Assembly: GCA_004151065.3 (NCBI GenBank)
Contig: NWUY0300037706.1
Span: 12,298-23,042, forward strand
Reading direction: 5' to 3'
Origin: Larix sibirica
Lineage: Eukaryota > Streptophyta > Pinopsida > Pinales > Pinaceae
DNA length: 10,745 bases
Part shown: one piece after another, positions 1 to 7,989 of the stretch
Layout: every line of letters starts with the position of its first letter
How positions within the stretch are numbered: position 1 is the first letter of the stretch
Made by a program: the position numbers and the translations under genes
Notes under the pieces: model-generated
The model's database searches: none
What the model saw: the letters and a program-made list of their open reading frames with translations, nothing else
Told to the model about the DNA's origin: nothing

Positions 1-619
1 TGTTAATAGTTGTGTGCTCGTATATGTTTCAAAGTCGAGTTGGATAAAGGTATCAGAGAGTCCATTTTTCTACACCAATGGAAGAGGGGACATCCTCCAA
101 GAACAACGATGAGAGACATCAATACAAGAAACAATACTACTCATGAACTCAGAATCAAATCACCTTTGGTAATCTTACAAATGGAGAATGTATTGTCTTT
201 TGACAGAGTAAACAAGCCATCCTTCTCCAACATATTCTTTATTGTCCATGCCCTTACTTCTACAGTAGTCTTGACCTCAAATACAACTCCTTAAATGGGC
301 AGTTGGTTGCAAACAGGTTTGCAATACACCTAAATAGTAAAGACAACCCAAGAAAGTAATTTGCACAGTAAATGGTAATCACCTTCTCATATTTTAGGTA
401 AGTCTCATATCTTTCCTTTGTTGGGATTAGATAAGGCCTCGATACTCCCTCAGTTGTCTGAATTTTGCTAGGCGTAAGGCTTTTTGCTATGTTCCAAGTT
501 CATCGGTTATACCTTACCATCAATTTGCTTGGGTATGTAGTCGAGGCTCAGGCTCGGCCTTTTCCAAACCTTTTGGAATAATCCCTTCATATATGAAATT
601 CAAGATAAAGTAAAAATTA
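1..619. other. Unassigned left flank, no recognisable gene
   Basis: I recognise no gene or transposon domain here on either strand. A plus-strand open stretch at 10-294 and a minus-strand open stretch through about 294-148 both exist, but neither resembles a family I know. Small inverted repeats are visible: arms TTGCAAAC/GTTTGCAA at 307-314 and 317-324, and TTCCAAA/TTTGGAA at about 562-578. If the repeat at 620 is an assembly overlap, this stretch is simply the sequence beyond the 3' end of the LINE and its flank. Confidence 0.4.
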
Positions 620-621
620 AA

Positions 622-1400
622 TCAATAGGAAGTGTGAATATATAGAGGGCCGTTATAGACTTCTATGAGCAGCTTTGTCAAGTTCTTGAGGTAGTAAAAC
701 CACAAGTATCCCAAACGAAATGAACACAATGAACTACAAAAAGTGAGCACCCATGTCCGAATGACATGAGAAATATGTCTCACAAAATTGTTTTGGTGCT
801 TACAAGGTTGTAAAGCATGATAAAACCATATGGCTAGCAAGCTCAAAACAGTAACAAAGAAGAGAAAGGTTGCAGGGTACTAAGAGCGTGTAGGTCGAGA
901 ACGAAACCCCCGAGATACCAATGTTTCCATACTTTTCTCCTCTTCCACCTTACCTAGAGCCACACCCAACAAGGGAGAAGGCGGCCCTCAAATGAGTCCT
1001 GCTAAAGAGAAACACTAGAGCTAGAGTTGTTGAGATTAATCAGAGGAGGATCGATCCTCTACCAGCACTCACTAACATCCACCTAAACTCTAGCACGTGA
1101 AAGAGCAGTTCAGAACGCTCCACGTAGCCTACATGCAATGAGGTTTCAAAGTTGAGAGGTGGCTTTCCTTCGGCACCAATTTCAATGCCCTCGATGTAGG
1201 GATGCGCTTGAACTTCACTCTTCACTTAATTTGTTGCAAGAGGAGTTAAATGTAATCTATAAGTGTTGTGGGAGAATTGCATGTAATATGTACAAGGATG
1301 ACCTCAGTCGACCGCCACCTCTTGGGCATCAGATTCCAAGAAAGACATCATCGTTTCATGCCCAATCAAATTTCAAATACGTTTTTTTAATTTTTATTCA
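622..1400. other. Unassigned GC-richer part of repeat unit (copy 1)
   Basis: This stretch is noticeably less AT-rich than its surroundings around 880-1,330, and it recurs at 2729-3507. It holds several short open frames: minus 622-846, minus 1040-1225 and plus 1159-1404. None could be assigned to a family. A 14-bp perfect palindrome, GAGGATCGATCCTC, lies at 1046-1059. The part could be a decayed gene fragment or the remnant of a different mobile element next to the LINE. Confidence 0.3.
1040..1225 (-). other. Unidentified short reading frame, possible gene fragment (copy 1)
   Basis: About 61 codons are open on the minus strand, bounded by a TAA directly upstream of a GTG at 1225-1223 and a stop at about 1040. 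There is no in-frame ATG near the start, so the start is nominal. The peptide has a mixed, protein-like composition (for example EGKPPLNFE followed by HVGYVERSELLFHVLEF) rather than the biased composition of random AT-rich frames. I do not recognise it. An AG|GTGGAT sequence just after HVLEF could be a splice donor, which would fit an exon remnant, but this is speculative. An overlapping plus-strand frame (1159-1404) competes with it, so at most one of the two is real. Confidence 0.2.
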
Positions 1401-1974
1401 ATAAATTAAATTTTCAAACTTTGTAAAACTTTACGTTTTGTAAAAATTTGATTAGCGTATGGTGGAGACTAATTGCTCCTACCTATCGCTATATATCCCA
1501 CTACGCAGGACATAAAAATCAATCTTATTTGTGGGAAACTATACATGGTAGTGGTGACATTAAACACCGCATTAGTGGAATGTCACATCTGTGTATTGAA
1601 AATATGCGAGGATGGCTTATGCATGAGGACATTGGAAGGTGCTAATAACAATAAAGATAACAACAATAAGTGAAGGTCATTATTAAACACCAGTAAATAA
1701 CCAAAAACATTGATCCATTATCCTAATCCTTAATAAATTATTAAAATATAAATGTTTTATATCAACTACCCATGAAATATATTAAATTGACCACCTTAGT
1801 GTGCAATCCCACTTTAATAATTTTACACAAATAATAAGGTTACTAGCCACAAAAATGGCTCATTTGCCTTGTCTTTTCTAATGCGGTGGACAAAAATATG
1901 TCGCAGTTAATCTATGCTAGAATCCCTTTTATATATATGTGTGTGAAAAAAAATTCACAATGTCCTTATAATAT
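1401..1974. other. AT-rich spacer with a distant inverted pair (copy 1)
   Basis: No coding family is recognised here; the same stretch recurs at 3508-4081. It starts with T-rich sequence (1382-1400). It contains CACCGCATTAG at 1565-1575 and its exact reverse complement CTAATGCGGTG at 1878-1888. The second arm belongs to a loose hairpin-like stretch ending near GTCGCAGTTAA (1910-1920). Such imperfect GCGAC-type palindromes resemble subterminal parts of plant DNA transposons or MITEs, but no clear terminal repeats or target duplications were found. Confidence 0.3.
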
Positions 1975-1996
1975 ATAGAAATTACAATAAATAGGT

Positions 1997-2038
1997 GCTT
2001 GTAAAGCATTCCAAAATGGTTGTCATGGATTTACAAGC
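1997..2038 (-). other. Hairpin in LINE 3' UTR (copy 1)
   Basis: Arms GCTTGTAAA (1997-2005) and TTTACAAGC (2030-2038) pair over 9 bp. An inner TCCA/TGGA pairing (2010-2013 with 2026-2029) comes after a bulge. It lies near the 3' end of the LINE. Some LINE reverse transcriptases recognise a 3' stem-loop in their RNA; that role here is inference. Confidence 0.5.
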
Positions 2039-2228
2039 CTCTCTCACAAAATATTATAAAAATTTCATCTAATATATACTCTCTCTGACATACATAGGCT
2101 CTCCTAAGATTCTCCTTATAAAACTCTAAAAAGGATATCCAAATTCCTTCTCTTGGACATTATCAACATATCGAATAACATAAATTTCCAGCTTCTCATA
2201 GAGTCTTGAGATATATAGCTCATTACAT

Positions 2229-2250
2229 AAGAATTCATATATGAATTCTT
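2229..2250. repeat. 22-bp perfect palindrome (copy 1)
   Basis: The half-site AAGAATTCATA is followed at once by its exact reverse complement, with no spacer. It lies in the LINE 3' UTR between the ORF2 stop and the hairpin. Chance palindromes are more likely in AT-rich DNA, but 11 bp per arm with no mismatch is notable. Confidence 0.85.
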
Positions 2251-2316
2251 GAAGGGTTCAAAATTTTTCTCAAAAGTATAAAAAGCAAGACATAAATATA
2301 AACAAAACAAAGCCAA

Positions 2317-2725
2317 CTAAAAAATTAACGGAAGTGTAAAATCATGAATTTGACCATCACTTTCCTCCCATATTTGCTAGTGACGTGGATTCAACATTAA
2401 GCCATATTTATACATTCCAAAGTTCCATAACTTCATCAAATAAAGGAAATAAGATGAATTTTTCACATTAATATTCTCTGAACATCCACTTGATAAGGAC
2501 TTGAGAATCGTTGAAAACCTGCACCTTGTGAACTCCAAGATCCCAAGCAAGCTTGACAACAACATTCAGCTCCATGAATTATGCAAAGTTGTTGGATCCA
2601 CTACCTACATCCACTTTAAATTTCATCCAATGATTGTTCATAAATATAGTGTTCCTCTAGCTCCACACACCTATGGAACCCCTTGTGCATCTCCATCAAA
2701 ATATAACCAAGCCCTGGACTTTTCA
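2317..2725 (-). pseudogene. LINE RNase H domain remnant, truncated (copy 1)
   Basis: Reading leftwards on the minus strand, the domain opens with WLYFDGDAQG, which matches the first RNase H motif (FDG with the catalytic Asp). After a frameshift it continues with a GSNNFA stretch and then NVVVKLAWDLGVHKVQVFN, followed by DSQVLIKWM with the DS motif. It ends with an IWEESDG segment before a TAG at 2317-2319. In-frame stops and frame changes break it, so no full domain can be made. The right edge stops at the N, directly upstream of the domain. It is the same sequence as 4424-4832. Confidence 0.75.
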
Positions 2726-2726
2726 N
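2726..2726. other. Single ambiguous base (N) at the repeat junction
   Basis: This is the only N in the window, and it lies exactly between the end of copy 1 and the start of copy 2. It also falls inside an otherwise open plus-strand frame (2501-2752), which is a shadow of the RNase H domain. A lone N at a perfect repeat join is what an unmerged contig overlap or a one-base scaffold gap would leave. Confidence 0.95.
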
Positions 2727-3146
2727 AATCAATAGGAAGTGTGAATATATAGAGGGCCGTTATAGACTTCTATGAGCAGCTTTGTCAAGTTCTTGAGGTA
2801 GTAAAACCACAAGTATCCCAAACGAAATGAACACAATGAACTACAAAAAGTGAGCACCCATGTCCGAATGACATGAGAAATATGTCTCACAAAATTGTTT
2901 TGGTGCTTACAAGGTTGTAAAGCATGATAAAACCATATGGCTAGCAAGCTCAAAACAGTAACAAAGAAGAGAAAGGTTGCAGGGTACTAAGAGCGTGTAG
3001 GTCGAGAACGAAACTCCAGAGATACCAATGTTTCCATACTTTTCTCCTCTTCCACCTTACCTAGAGCCACACCCAACAAGGGAGAAGGCGGCCCTCAAAT
3101 GAGTCCTGCTAAAGAGAAACACTAGAGCTAGAGTTGTTGAGATTAA

Positions 3147-3332
3147 TCAGAGGAGGATCGATCCTCTACCAGCACTCACTAACATCCACCTAAACTCTAG
3201 CACGTGAAAGAGCAGTTCAGAACGCTCCACGTAGCCTACATGCAATGAGGTTTCAAAGTTGAGAGGTGGCTTTCCTTCGGCACCAATTTCAATGCCCTCG
3301 ATGTAGGGATGCGCTTGAACTTCACTCTTCAC
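3147..3332 (-). other. Unidentified short reading frame, possible gene fragment (copy 2)
   Basis: This is identical to the frame at 1040-1225 because it lies in the second repeat copy. The two copy mismatches (3015, 3018) fall outside it, so the pair gives no information on selection. Confidence 0.2.
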
Positions 3333-4103
3333 TTAATTTGTTGCAAGAGGAGTTAAATGTAATCTATAAGTGTTGTGGGAGAATTGCATGTAATATGTAC
3401 AAGGATGACCTCAGTCGACCGCCACCTCTTGGGCATCAGATTCCAAGAAAGACATCATCGTTTCATGCCCAATCAAATTTCAAATACGTTTTTTTAATTT
3501 TTATTCAATAAATTAAATTTTCAAACTTTGTAAAACTTTACGTTTTGTAAAAATTTGATTAGCGTATGGTGGAGACTAATTGCTCCTACCTATCGCTATA
3601 TATCCCACTACGCAGGACATAAAAATCAATCTTATTTGTGGGAAACTATACATGGTAGTGGTGACATTAAACACCGCATTAGTGGAATGTCACATCTGTG
3701 TATTGAAAATATGCGAGGATGGCTTATGCATGAGGACATTGGAAGGTGCTAATAACAATAAAGATAACAACAATAAGTGAAGGTCATTATTAAACACCAG
3801 TAAATAACCAAAAACATTGATCCATTATCCTAATCCTTAATAAATTATTAAAATATAAATGTTTTATATCAACTACCCATGAAATATATTAAATTGACCA
3901 CCTTAGTGTGCAATCCCACTTTAATAATTTTACACAAATAATAAGGTTACTAGCCACAAAAATGGCTCATTTGCCTTGTCTTTTCTAATGCGGTGGACAA
4001 AAATATGTCGCAGTTAATCTATGCTAGAATCCCTTTTATATATATGTGTGTGAAAAAAAATTCACAATGTCCTTATAATATATAGAAATTACAATAAATA
4101 GGT

Positions 4104-4145
4104 GCTTGTAAAGCATTCCAAAATGGTTGTCATGGATTTACAAGC
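4104..4145 (-). other. Hairpin in LINE 3' UTR (copy 2)
   Basis: Same 9-bp-arm hairpin as at 1997-2038, here in the copy that is contiguous with the main LINE body. Confidence 0.5.
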
Positions 4146-4335
4146 CTCTCTCACAAAATATTATAAAAATTTCATCTAATATATACTCTCTCTGACATAC
4201 ATAGGCTCTCCTAAGATTCTCCTTATAAAACTCTAAAAAGGATATCCAAATTCCTTCTCTTGGACATTATCAACATATCGAATAACATAAATTTCCAGCT
4301 TCTCATAGAGTCTTGAGATATATAGCTCATTACAT

Positions 4336-4357
4336 AAGAATTCATATATGAATTCTT
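4336..4357. repeat. 22-bp perfect palindrome (copy 2)
   Basis: Same palindrome as at 2229-2250, in the second repeat copy. Confidence 0.85.
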
Positions 4358-4423
4358 GAAGGGTTCAAAATTTTTCTCAAAAGTATAAAAAGCAAGACAT
4401 AAATATAAACAAAACAAAGCCAA

Positions 4424-4850
4424 CTAAAAAATTAACGGAAGTGTAAAATCATGAATTTGACCATCACTTTCCTCCCATATTTGCTAGTGACGTGGATTCA
4501 ACATTAAGCCATATTTATACATTCCAAAGTTCCATAACTTCATCAAATAAAGGAAATAAGATGAATTTTTCACATTAATATTCTCTGAACATCCACTTGA
4601 TAAGGACTTGAGAATCGTTGAAAACCTGCACCTTGTGAACTCCAAGATCCCAAGCAAGCTTGACAACAACATTCAGCTCCATGAATTATGCAAAGTTGTT
4701 GGATCCACTACCTACATCCACTTTAAATTTCATCCAATGATTGTTCATAAATATAGTGTTCCTCTAGCTCCACACACCTATGGAACCCCTTGTGCATCTC
4801 CATCAAAATATAACCAAGCCCTGGACTTTTCAATCACATCTTCAATAGTT
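4424..4850 (-). pseudogene. LINE RNase H domain remnant (copy 2, contiguous with ORF2)
   Basis: RNase H degrades the RNA of the RNA-DNA hybrid during retrotransposition; many plant L1 LINEs carry one at the C-terminus of ORF2. Here the sequence runs from a VIEKSRAWLYFDG segment (catalytic Asp kept in FDG) through a GSNNFA stretch to KVQVFNDSQVLIKWM, then a region ending at a TAG at 4424-4426. Unlike copy 1 it is joined to the upstream ORF2 sequence across 4832/4833 without a break. Several in-frame stops and frame changes disable it. A longer plus-strand frame over it (4608-4964) is its antisense shadow. Confidence 0.8.
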
Positions 4851-5089
4851 TATCTTGGATTCTTGATAGGGTTACTATGTACAAAATATTTGAGAATATT
4901 CATTGACTACAAACACATTACAAGGGAGGAATATGGCGATCCTCAAACAAACTCATATTTCTAGATAACCATACTTCCCAAGCTACAATGAGAGGAAGTG
5001 CAAGAAGATTCTTCATAACAACATTACCATATCAATTTTTTAAATCATTCTTCTAAATATCTACCATTCTAGAAATGTATTAACATGTA

Positions 5090-6059
5090 AGTGCATATAA
5101 TTCCTTTTGAACTTGTAAAGTATAGGGACAAAAAATGAGCAAATGTCTAATATTTTCATAACTAGCTTTACATATTGTCCACCATCCATTACCACTCTTG
5201 TTCCTTTTTTGTAAATTATCTCAAGTATGTATATTATTTTAAGTGATATCTACATAACTATCCCAACTTTTAAAGGACATTTGTACTTCCATATCTCCCC
5301 ACCACCAAATAGGCTCCTCCCTAAGTCTTTCTTCAAATATTACCTTAAAGCTCAACTTGGGAGAATATGAACCTTTGATTGGGTTCTTTTACCGAATCAA
5401 TTCATCCTCTACTTATATTATCCTAACATGACTAGACTTCATCTTTGCTATATATTCATTCCTTTGTATAGCTTCATCATTGTATAGCTTCATCATTTAT
5501 CATCCCAATAGACTCAACATTCTTCTGCCACTACCTCTAGATAGAGGTTAATTCAACATCTGCTACTTGAGGCAATGTATAAAAACCCATCCCCCTAAGA
5601 GAACCAATTAGGTTTTATGAAATCCCAAAGAAATCACCACATCCCACCCATCGATTCTCACCCAACATTCCCCGATGACCATATCCCCCCTTCTAGACAA
5701 GCCATCTACCTATGAGAGGGAAGGATTTTGCATTGGCCTTCCAAATAATTGATTGATTCTGAAAATATTTTAAGGAAGCTCTAATCCATCATTTCGTTGT
5801 AACTGGAGGAATATACTTTATCACCTAACACCAAATGTATTTTCCTAATACAAGCCTCCAAACACTTTTTGCAAATAGAGTAGTTGAAAAACGGTAAATA
5901 TTTTTCAGCACCGAAACTGCTTTGAGACTGTCATTTAACAAGTGGGATCCCTCTTTCATCCATACTTCCTAACCATAAGAATATATTACTCAACCTGCTT
6001 GGTTTATCCAATGCTCATTTTGGAACAAAAGCGAGGTTCATCTAATATATAGGAATAGC
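5090..6059 (-). pseudogene. LINE ORF2 C-terminal region with zf-RVT remnant
   Basis: Downstream of the reverse transcriptase core, the family signature continues as stretches in changing frames: a segment ending in NIFLWLG (about 5,985-5,960), then IIWKANAKSFPLIGRWLVW (about 5,740-5,690) and a WVGCGDF stretch. The end carries an EEPIWWWGD segment and a KCPLKVGIVMWISL region (about 5,310-5,250), which matches the start of zf-RVT, the zinc-binding domain found after plant LINE reverse transcriptases. NIRHLLIFCP near 5,150 is its end. Stops sit at 5931-5933 (Trp to TGA) and 6015-6017. A 16-bp tandem duplication at 5465-5496 adds a frameshift. Confidence 0.7.
5465..5496. repeat. 16-bp perfect tandem duplication
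   Basis: The unit TGTATAGCTTCATCAT occurs twice in direct succession (5465-5480, 5481-5496). It lies in the decayed ORF2 C-terminal region; 16 bases is not a multiple of three, so it shifts the frame. It looks like a local replication-slippage duplication after the LINE died. Confidence 0.9.
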
Positions 6060-6907
6060 TTCCAGCATTGATTTAACCAAAGTCAATCTACCATTTTTAG
6101 ACAACCAACGATTACATAAAACTAAGAGTCTTTTATAAACTTTTGAGATAATCCATTCCCAACCCTTTTTTTCTGTAATCATTTGGATTTATGATGAACC
6201 TTAGATGATTTAAACCATTCTATAAATATGTTTGTTGGAACAAGAATAAGTATGAGATGGATCTCTTCTCATCTTCCTCAATACTAGCAAAGTAGATGGT
6301 AGATTTCTTCGTATTCACCAACATACTGGTAGAAAAACAATAGAGGTCAAGTACTTATTTTAGCATAATAGCATCTTGTCTTGATCCATCACAAAATAGG
6401 AGAATAGCATCTACAAAAATGCAAGTGAGTTAGATTAACCATTCCAATGTTGATACCCTTTAAGGCTCTAGTCCTTTTTTCATTCATCGTATATTTGTTG
6501 AGACCTTCAACCACATTAAGAAATAATAAGGGAAATAATGGGAAGCCTTGTCAAATCCCTCAAACTAGCCTAACAAATCTTGTGGCATTACCATTAATCA
6601 AGATAGAGAAAGAAACTATGGACACACAATTCATTACACAATTGACACATTGCACACAAAACCACAAGTGGATCAGCAGAAGCCTCAAATAATTCCAATT
6701 AAAACTATCATGTGCTTTCAAGAGATATATATTTTATCACCATAGCTAACATATTATTTTTGTTAACCCAATGCAAACCCTCCTATGCAACATTTATCAC
6801 CTCATGTATTTTCCTACTCGAGAGAAAATAAAATTGCTCTTCAGAAATTGAATTTGAGAGAATACTTGTTACCTTTAAAGCTATCATTTTAGCAATTATT
6901 TTGTAAA

Positions 6908-6921
6908 TACAATTGCATAAA
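6908..6921. repeat. Target-site duplication, left of SINE
   Basis: TACAATTGCATAAA matches 7149-7162 at all 14 bases. On the LINE strand it encodes part of the conserved LCNC-I-YK segment, and this copy continues directly into that segment. Confidence 0.9.
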
Positions 6922-7148
6922 TAAATCCTCGTGGGCTAGCTCGAGTGGTTGAATGCTATGAGCTACAATTAGGAGGTCACGGGGTCAAGTCTTTGAGCTG
7001 GTTGTCTATGTGAATGCTGAGGGCCTCACTCGGTGTTCCTGTCGAGTAAGGCTCCATAATAAGAGTCAACGATTTACCTCGTTTTCCATCCATGAATCAT
7101 GGGGAAGTAGTTGAATGGTTTTCCACGAGTTTGTTCCTTGAAAAAAAT
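6922..7148 (+). mobile_element. tRNA-derived plant SINE nested in the LINE
   Basis: This 227-bp element has all the marks of a SINE: a tRNA-like head with pol III A and B boxes, an unrelated body, a short A tail (seven A at 7141-7147) and flanking perfect 14-bp target duplications. The head stretch AGGAGGTCACGGGGTCAAG (6971-6989) resembles the B-box region of Au-type plant SINEs, though I cannot assign a family by eye. It lies antisense to the LINE and interrupts the reverse-transcriptase domain at the LCNC codons. SINEs encode no protein and move with the machinery of a partner LINE. A poly-A tail together with a long duplication fits L1-type target-primed insertion. Confidence 0.88.
6937..6992 (+). 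promoter_or_regulatory. Internal RNA polymerase III promoter (A and B boxes) of the SINE
   Basis: The A box is TAGCTCGAGTG at 6937-6947, matching the TRGYNNARNNG consensus at 10 of 11 positions. The B box is GGGTCAAGTCT at 6982-6992, close to GGTTCGANTCC. The A box starts about 15 bases from the element start, as usual for tRNA-derived SINEs. The departures from consensus suggest weakened activity. Confidence 0.75.
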
Positions 7149-7162
7149 TACAATTGCATAAA
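7149..7162. repeat. Target-site duplication, right of SINE
   Basis: TACAATTGCATAAA directly follows the A tail of the SINE. It is the 5' side in LINE sense and joins the FLCNC end of the upstream reverse-transcriptase part. Confidence 0.9.
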
Positions 7163-7989
7163 AACATAGGTGCAAATTCTTTAAAGGATGATATATTATC
7201 ATATTTTGGAATCAAGGCAATACAGGTTGATTTTATTGTTACGAACATTCTTCCATTGGACCTTGATTCCTCAATAAACCTTCAACTATAACCTCATAAA
7301 ACTTGAGAAAGAATTCAATTGGCCAATGATTAAGGCCAATACTTTTATCCTTTTTGAAAATGTGAAGTATTTCTTCCAAGTCATCCTTAGAAACCTCATC
7401 CAACAATCTTCCATTATCTTCATCAGAAACAAAGATCAGAAAAAATGAAGTAATTTGTATTATCTCAACTCCGTTCACCTTATTATTATATGTATAATCG
7501 CCTTCAAAATGTTCCATCATGTTTCTAGATAGATCTTCAAAACTAGTATCATATTCACAAATCTTATTCTCCAGCTTCAAAATCGTATTAACATTTTTCT
7601 TGTGGTTGGAAAAATGGTGGAAGAACTTAGTATTTTTGTCCCCCTTTTGCAACTAGATAGCTCTACTTGTTAACCTCTAGGTTATATCTCTATCCTTTAA
7701 CAATTTCTCTTCCTTTCCTCCATAGTACATATCTCATTTTTAACATCATCAGAAGCATAACCAACCATATCATGAGAGTACATTGACTCCAACTACACCT
7801 CCAAATCTGACAACTCTTTATTATTCTTTTTTTTCCTCATGATCCCAAGAGGCAATGGCTTGCTTGTCTTTTTAAGATTTTCCACAAATTGTATTGATGT
7901 TGATTCACTTCTAGCCTCATAAAAATGGGTCTAGTTCTCTTCTATTAAGGCTACAATGTCTTCTTCTTCTATCCAGGGAGGATTAAATT

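Larger units (their letters stand above)
620..2725. repeat. 2.1-kb direct repeat, copy 1
   Basis: This segment recurs head to tail at an offset of 2,107 bases (2,106 plus one N). Reading both copies side by side, I found only two differences: C at 908 against T at 3015, and C at 911 against A at 3018, three bases apart. The copy starts at AATCAATAGG and ends at GGACTTTTCA, directly before the N. It contains an unassigned 0.8-kb part, an AT-rich spacer, the LINE 3' UTR and a truncated RNase H domain. Its right edge cuts the LINE just upstream (in LINE sense) of RNase H. The near identity contrasts with the heavy decay of the LINE, so the repeat is either very recent or an assembly artefact. 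Confidence 0.95.
1975..2725 (-). mobile_element. LINE 3' fragment in repeat copy 1 (RNase H end plus 3' UTR)
   Basis: This is the 3' end of the L1-type LINE as it appears in copy 1: RNase H remnant at 2317-2725, then the 3' UTR with a palindrome at 2229-2250 and a hairpin at 1997-2038. It is cut on its 5' side at the N at 2726. If copy 1 and copy 2 are one locus, this fragment is not a separate element. The 3' boundary is a guess, because no poly(A) tail (poly-T on this strand) or target duplication could be placed with confidence. Confidence 0.65.
2727..4832. repeat. 2.1-kb direct repeat, copy 2
   Basis: This is the second copy of the 620-2725 segment, with the two mismatches at 3015 and 3018. 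Unlike copy 1, its right end runs without a break into the rest of the LINE: the RNase H domain continues into upstream ORF2 sequence beyond 4832. Copy 2 is therefore the native context of the right-hand edge, and copy 1 (which continues into 1-619) is the native context of the left-hand edge. No convincing microhomology is seen at the join, at most one base. Confidence 0.95.
6060..7652 (-). pseudogene. LINE ORF2 reverse transcriptase domain remnant, split by a SINE
   Basis: The frame at 7652-7239 opens with GDKNTKFFHHFSNHKKNVNT, the hallmark lead-in to plant LINE reverse transcriptase, and runs to DKSIGLNHWPIEFFLKF. A frameshift near 7,255 leads to STCIALIPKYDN and then FLCNC, where the SINE interrupts. 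After the SINE the frame resumes as LCNCIYKIIAKMIA. Motif A reads KIYIS at 6721-6735, with Tyr in place of the catalytic Asp. The RGLRQG motif has two TGA stops (6551-6553 and 6560-6562). Motif C, normally F-x-DD, reads FVDA at 6406-6417. The domain ends with RWLSKNGRLTLVKSMLEAIP and a TAG for Trp at 6042-6044. No active enzyme could come from this. Confidence 0.9.

Noticed and set aside
10-294. 94-codon plus-strand open frame
   Set aside because: No recognised motif and biased composition; it is within the length expected by chance, and the minus strand is also open over part of it.
622-846. 74-codon minus-strand frame, repeated at 2729-2953, with a hydrophobic stretch
   Set aside because: No family resemblance. 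The second occurrence is only the repeat copy, so it is not independent evidence of conservation.
1499-1800. Possible CACTA transposon, starting at CACTA (1499) with TAGTG sites at 1549, 1574 and 1796
   Set aside because: The bases inside CACTA are not matched in reverse complement at any of the TAGTG sites, and no 3-bp target duplication stands out.
620-4836. AATCA microhomology at both breakpoints of the 2.1-kb repeat
   Set aside because: The two AATCA copies are out of register with the actual join by one base plus the N; at the true junction at most one base is shared.
4608-4964. 118-codon plus-strand open frame (interrupted form at 2501-2752)
   Set aside because: It is the antisense shadow of the LINE RNase H region on the minus strand.
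6447-6692. 81-codon plus-strand open frame
   Set aside because: It lies antisense to the reverse-transcriptase motifs between A and C, which are recognisable on the minus strand.
6922-7000. Possible tRNA gene
   Set aside because: A and B boxes are present, but no full cloverleaf or anticodon arm could be drawn, and the A tail and target duplications mark a SINE.
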